Shown piece after piece: positions 60,486 to 64,000 of a stretch of 64,000 bases of DNA. The position numbers and the translations under genes were made by a program. Source of the stretch: CANJDH01 sp964443245 (GTDB lineage Bacteria; Pseudomonadota; Gammaproteobacteria; Burkholderiales; JAEUOS01). The stretch spans positions 6,088-70,087 of the forward strand of contig CAYUEG010000004.1 of the NCBI GenBank assembly GCA_964443245.1, written 5' to 3'. Within the stretch, counting starts at the first letter, position 1; each line of letters opens with the position of its first letter. The notes below the pieces were generated by a model, which saw nothing but the letters and a program-made list of their open reading frames with translations, was not told the DNA's origin and made no database searches.

Positions 60486-60596
60486 CGCTGGCGGCGCTGC
60501 TTCGGGCCCGCGCAACCCCACGGAGACGTAGCTGCCGGCGCGCAGCTCACCTTGTCGCGACGCAACATTTTCGCAAGAAAGCGTCAGCTCCCCTTG

Positions 60597-60602
60597 TATA
60601 AT
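60597..60602 (+). promoter_or_regulatory. TATAAT box upstream of the amidinotransferase gene
   Basis: A perfect -10 hexamer lies 28 nt before the ATG at 60631. No clear -35 box is seen. It suggests that the run from the amidinotransferase to the formyltransferase has its own promoter. Confidence 0.45.
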
Positions 60603-60630
60603 CAATCACTTGCTCTGCACATTTCCCTTC

Positions 60631-61752
60631 ATGAACGCTCCCGATCCTGTCCAAGTCGATGCTGCCGCACAAGCTGGTCCGTGCCCGGTCAATTCCCACA
60701 ATGAGTGGGATCCTCTCGAAGAAGTCATCGTCGGGAGCCTCGAACACGCCACCATCCCGGTCAACCATCTCACCTTCACCGGCAACCTGCCGGCCAAGGC
60801 GGCCAAGCTCTACTGGCCGCTCGCCGGGATGCGCTACCCGGGAGTCATTGCCGACCCGGCGAAGCGCGAACTGGAAGGTTTGGCGCGCCTGCTGGACCGC
60901 GAGGGCATCAAGGTACGCCGTCCCGCACCGGTGGATTTTCACTACAACGCCAAAACCCCGTTCTGGAAGTCCAAGGGATTTTGCACCGCCAGCCCGCGTG
61001 ACGGCATCCTGATCATCGGCGACGAAATGATCGAGACCCCGATGGCGTGGCGTTCGCGCTTTTTTGAGGTGTACGCCTACCGCGATCTGCTGAACGAGTA
61101 TTTTGACGCCGGCGCGCGCTGGACCTCGGCCCCCAAACCGATGCTCGACGACCGTGCCTACGATTACAGCTACACGCCGCCCAAGGCCGGTGAGCCGATG
61201 CGCTACATGCTCACCGAAGCCGAGCCCCTGTTTGATGCGGCCGATTTCACCCGCTGCGGCCGCGATATCTTCTACACCCGCAGCAACGTCACCAACAAGC
61301 GTGGAGTGGAGTGGCTGCGCCGCCACCTGGGAGCGGAATACCGGCTGCACGAGATCGAGACACGCTGCACCCAGCCGATGCACATCGACACCACCTTCGT
61401 ACCGCTCGGGCCGGGCAAGGTGCTGATCAACCCGGAGTTCGTTGACGTGACCCGTTTGCCGAAAGTCCTGAAAGACTGGCAAATCCTCGTTGCGCCCGAA
61501 CCCGATCCGCTGCCGCCGAGCTGGCGCTTCTATCTTTCGCTGGTGAGCAAGTGGATCAGCCTGAATATGCTCAAACTCGATGAGAAGCGCGTGATTTGCG
61601 AGGAATCTCAGGTTTCCATGATCGCCGCCCTCAAGAGCTGGGGGTTCGAACCGATCCCGCTGCCATTCATGAACTACAAGATGTTCGGCGGTGGTTTTCA
61701 CTGCGCAACGCTGGACATTCGCCGCCGCGGATCGCTGCAGTCGTATTTCTGA
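60631..61752 (+). CDS. glycine amidinotransferase family protein (AGAT/GATM-like)
   Basis: The 373-residue protein closely follows human L-arginine:glycine amidinotransferase in its motifs. The catalytic triad is intact: Asp212 in FTRCGRDIFYTRSNVTN, His251 in TQPMHIDTTF and the nucleophile Cys358 in GGGFHCATLDIRR. The opening VNSHNEWDPLEEVIVGS is also family-typical. AGAT moves the amidino group of arginine to glycine; bacterial relatives act on aminocyclitols or make precursors of natural products. The next gene starts 3 bp after its stop and is followed at once by an arnC-like gene and a formyltransferase, so an amino-sugar acceptor is conceivable but unproven. No guanidinoacetate methyltransferase gene is near. 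Confidence 0.9.
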   Translation: MNAPDPVQVDAAAQAGPCPVNSHNEWDPLEEVIVGSLEHATIPVNHLTFTGNLPAKAAKLYWPLAGMRYPGVIADPAKRELEGLARLLDREGIKVRRPAPVDFHYNAKTPFWKSKGFCTASPRDGILIIGDEMIETPMAWRSRFFEVYAYRDLLNEYFDAGARWTSAPKPMLDDRAYDYSYTPPKAGEPMRYMLTEAEPLFDAADFTRCGRDIFYTRSNVTNKRGVEWLRRHLGAEYRLHEIETRCTQPMHIDTTFVPLGPGKVLINPEFVDVTRLPKVLKDWQILVAPEPDPLPPSWRFYLSLVSKWISLNMLKLDEKRVICEESQVSMIAALKSWGFEPIPLPFMNYKMFGGGFHCATLDIRRRGSLQSYF

Positions 61753-61755
61753 CCG

Positions 61756-62481
61756 GTGGCCGCCGCCTCGTTCCTCGCGCGCTACTGGCGGCTTGTGGTT
61801 GCGGGGAGCCTGGCCGCAACCGTCATCGGGCTGTACTTCGCCTTCAACCTGGGAGAGGCGTTTTCGCTTGCCAGCCTCAAGCTGCACCAGGCGACGATCC
61901 AGCAGCAGTTCGCAGATCATCCGCTCCGCACGGCAGCGCTGTTTTTCGCCTTGTACCTCAGCGTCACGGCACTGTCCGTTCCGGGGACCGCCCTTCTCAC
62001 GTTGTCTGCGGGCGCGATCTTTGGCGTACTGTGGGGAACCCTGATCGTCTCGTTTTCATCTGCCCTGGGTGCCACGCTCGCCTTTCTCATCTCACGATTC
62101 CTGCTGCGTGACTGGGTGCAGGCGAAGTTCGGGGCTCAGCTGGCCACGTTTAACCGTGGCGTAGAGCGGGATGGGGCGTTCTACGTGGTGTCGCTAGGCC
62201 TGATGCCGATCTTCCCCTATTTCGTCATCAATCTGGTAATGGGGCTGACGCCCATGCGCACCACGACTTTCTACTGGGCCAGCCAGACGGGAATGCTGAT
62301 CGAGACCATTCTGGTCGTCAATGCCGGCACGCAGCTGGCAAAGGTGGAATCATTGTCCGGGCTGTTGTCACCGACCCTCCTGGTCTCGCTCGCACTGATT
62401 GCACTGGTTCCATTCCTTCTCAAGTGGTTGCTGACCCATGAGAAAATGCCACAACGCTGGCGGCGTCGCCAGGACGATTGA
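61756..62481 (+). CDS. TVP38/TMEM64 (SNARE-associated/DedA-like) membrane protein
   Basis: The 241-residue protein starts at GTG 61756 and has five or six hydrophobic segments. The family core is VPGTALLTLSAGAIFGVLWG followed by SLGLMPIFPYFVINLVMGL, with two re-entrant loops. DedA/TVP38 proteins include lipid carriers and scramblases such as undecaprenyl-phosphate flippases. In this tight run (3 bp after the amidinotransferase, 2 bp before the arnC-like gene) a role in recycling or flipping the lipid carrier of an aminosugar is attractive, but this is inference. Confidence 0.9.
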   Translation: MAAASFLARYWRLVVAGSLAATVIGLYFAFNLGEAFSLASLKLHQATIQQQFADHPLRTAALFFALYLSVTALSVPGTALLTLSAGAIFGVLWGTLIVSFSSALGATLAFLISRFLLRDWVQAKFGAQLATFNRGVERDGAFYVVSLGLMPIFPYFVINLVMGLTPMRTTTFYWASQTGMLIETILVVNAGTQLAKVESLSGLLSPTLLVSLALIALVPFLLKWLLTHEKMPQRWRRRQDD

Positions 62482-62483
62482 CC

Positions 62484-63419
62484 ATGATCCCCTCCATCTC
62501 GATAGTCATTCCTGTCTACAACGAGGAAGCCGGCCTGGCAGGCCTGTTCGCACGTCTCTACCCGGCACTGGACGCACTGGGCGAGCCTTATGAGATCGTG
62601 TTCGTCAATGACGGTTCGCGCGACCGCTCCGCCGCCATCCTGCGCGAACAGTTTGCCGCGCGTCCGGACGTCACCCGCGTGGTGCTGTTCAATGGCAACT
62701 TCGGCCAGCACATGGCCATCATGGCGGGTTTCGAAAAGACCCGGGGCGACATTGTCATCACGCTGGACGCCGATTTGCAGAACCCCCCTGAAGAAATCGG
62801 CAAGCTGGTGGCAAAGATGCGCGAAGGCTACGATTACGTTGGCACCATCCGCAAGCAACGGCAGGACAGCTGGTTCCGGCGCAATGCCTCAAAGGCCATG
62901 AACGCCTTGCGTGAGCGCATTACCCACATCAAGATGACAGACCAAGGCTGCATGCTGCGCGCCTATTCGCGCGGCATTGTCGAGGCCATCAATTCGTGCA
63001 ACGAGATCAATACCTTCATCCCGGCACTGGCCTATACGTTCGCCCAGAGACCGGTGGAAATTGAAGTGGCACACGAGGAACGTGCGGCTGGTGAATCCAA
63101 GTATTCGCTGTATTCGCTGATTCGCCTCAATTTCGACCTGATGACCGGGTTCTCGCTGGTTCCCCTGCAGTGGTTTTCCTTTGCCGGCATCGCCATCGCG
63201 GGGCTTTCCTTCGTGTTCACGATTTTGCTTGCTGTCCGTCGCATCATGATCGGGCCGGAATCGGAGGGCCTGTTTACCCTGTTTGGAATCGCGTTCTTCC
63301 TGATCGGCGTCACGCTGTTTGGCATCGGCCTGTTGGGCGAGTACATCGGCCGCATCTACCAGCAGGTACGTGCCCGCCCCCGTTACCTGGTGCAAGCCGT
63401 GCTTGAGAATAAGGAATGA
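62484..63419 (+). CDS. arnC: ArnC-like polyprenyl-phosphate glycosyltransferase (GT2)
   Basis: The 311-residue protein has an N-terminal GT-A domain with IVIPVYNEEAG, FVNDGSRDRS and the DxD in TLDADLQNPPEE. Two C-terminal membrane helices (about 230-252 and 265-290) and GLLGEYIGRIYQQV follow. ArnC attaches formylated aminoarabinose to undecaprenyl phosphate; related GT2 enzymes use other sugars. The ATG is at 62484, 2 bp after the previous stop. It overlaps the formyltransferase gene by 4 bp. Confidence 0.88.
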   Translation: MIPSISIVIPVYNEEAGLAGLFARLYPALDALGEPYEIVFVNDGSRDRSAAILREQFAARPDVTRVVLFNGNFGQHMAIMAGFEKTRGDIVITLDADLQNPPEEIGKLVAKMREGYDYVGTIRKQRQDSWFRRNASKAMNALRERITHIKMTDQGCMLRAYSRGIVEAINSCNEINTFIPALAYTFAQRPVEIEVAHEERAAGESKYSLYSLIRLNFDLMTGFSLVPLQWFSFAGIAIAGLSFVFTILLAVRRIMIGPESEGLFTLFGIAFFLIGVTLFGIGLLGEYIGRIYQQVRARPRYLVQAVLENKE

Positions 63420-64000
63420 CCCGCGCGGTCGTGTTCGCGTACCACAACGTCGGCGTTCGCTGCCTCGCCACGCTCATCAGAGCCGGGGTCGACGTGGGCT
63501 TGGTGATCACCCACACCGACAACCCGAACGAGACGATCTGGTTCGAGAGTGTCGAAGCGCTGGCGCGGGAACGGGGAATCCCGGTGATCACGCCGGCCGA
63601 CCCGAATACGGAGGAAGTGGCAGCCCAGGTGGCTGCGGCCAAGCCCGACTTTCTTTTCTCGTTCTATTACCGCCACATGCTGAGGGCGCCACTGCTCGCG
63701 ATTGCGCCGCGCGGCAGCTACAACATGCACGGCTCCCTGTTGCCAAAATATCGTGGCCGCGTTCCCGTGAACTGGGCAATCATCCACGGCGAGAGCGAAA
63801 CCGGGGCTACCCTGCACGCCATGACCGAAAAGCCGGACAACGGGCCCATCGTTGCACAGGAAGCGGTGCCGATTGGCAGGGATGACACGGCACGGGAGGT
63901 ATTCGACAAGGTCACCGGCGCGGCGGAGAGAGCGCTGGAGCGCGTGCTGCCCGCACTCATCGCCGGTACCGCTGCCCACCAAGCGCAGGACCTGGCCAAA
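63416..64000 (+). CDS. ArnA-type UDP-aminosugar formyltransferase, partial at window end
   Basis: The ATG at 63416 is preceded by AAGGA and overlaps the arnC stop. The 195 residues seen form the 10-formyl-tetrahydrofolate-dependent formyltransferase domain of ArnA: opening RAVVFAYHNVGVRCL, then the catalytic Asn103 and His105 in YNMHGSLLPKYRGR and Asp141 in KPDNGPIV, matching Asn102, His104 and Asp140 of E. coli ArnA. Whether a fused decarboxylase domain follows cannot be seen. It would formylate the aminoarabinose before ArnC uses it. Confidence 0.9.
   Translation, partial: MTRAVVFAYHNVGVRCLATLIRAGVDVGLVITHTDNPNETIWFESVEALARERGIPVITPADPNTEEVAAQVAAAKPDFLFSFYYRHMLRAPLLAIAPRGSYNMHGSLLPKYRGRVPVNWAIIHGESETGATLHAMTEKPDNGPIVAQEAVPIGRDDTAREVFDKVTGAAERALERVLPALIAGTAAHQAQDLAK

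Noticed and set aside
1..64000. CRISPR arrays, insertion sequences, prophage or integrated plasmid genes
   Set aside because: I read through for regularly spaced repeats, transposase or integrase motifs and found none.

Overview
The window is a 64 kb, GC-rich stretch of chromosome from a betaproteobacterium. The organism call rests on gene content and order: hemC-hemD-hemX-hemY beside ppc, glnB beside a glutamine-dependent nadE, alaC-hom-thrC followed by mobB-moeA-moaD-moaE, and a tRNA-Gly-Cys-Leu cluster. A Rhodocyclales or Sterolibacterium-like relative is my best guess and is inference only. No prophage, insertion sequence or CRISPR array is visible. There is one 100-N assembly gap (8550-8649).

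Layout. 1-4.3 kb: acyl-CoA degradation (two MaoC hydratases, a paired PimC/PimD-like acyl-CoA dehydrogenase), a gamma-carbonic anhydrase-like protein and a DUF1178 protein. 4.4-4.8 kb: three tRNAs with a clear promoter. 4.9-9.0 kb: a two-partner secretion pair (TpsB, then a TpsA broken by the gap). 9-16 kb: mutS, a phosphoesterase, slyD, a peroxiredoxin-like protein without the expected peroxidatic cysteine, a RoxA-type hydroxylase and a DsbA-fold isomerase. 16-28 kb: glnB, nadE, an acyltransferase, a lipoprotein, the haem operon, a periplasmic thioredoxin-fold protein and ppc. 28-38 kb: 3-hydroxybutyrate dehydrogenase, a Ser/Thr kinase, a hydrolase, htpG, an HpcH/HpaI aldolase, greB and an M16 peptidase.

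38.4-49.8 kb is the most unusual part. A CHASE-PAS hybrid histidine kinase with two receivers and an HPt domain overlaps by 4 bp a protein that joins a receiver, a class III adenylate cyclase and a Ser/Thr kinase. Beyond clpB lies an unknown protein followed directly by a second Ser/Thr kinase that carries a C-terminal cyclic-nucleotide-binding domain. Read together, these genes could form a phosphorelay - cAMP - cAMP-responsive kinase circuit. The parts are visible in the sequence; the wiring is inference.

49.8-57.6 kb: crcB, molybdenum cofactor genes and the threonine branch (alaC, hom, thrC) with what looks like a decayed small lipoprotein between hom and thrC. 57.6 kb to the end: an arn-like (aminoarabinose-lipid A) set (arnT, arnB, arnC, an arnA-type formyltransferase cut off by the window end), with a glycine-amidinotransferase-family gene and a TVP38/TMEM64 membrane protein inserted in the same tight run.

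Regulatory signals read directly include sigma-32-like promoters before clpB and htpG, a sigma-70 promoter before the tRNAs, and -10 boxes only 6-7 nt from the ATG of mutS, roxA and the first kinase, which suggests leaderless mRNAs. A short palindromic repeat (core GGGAGCGGCTCCC) occurs four times, twice inside coding sequence.
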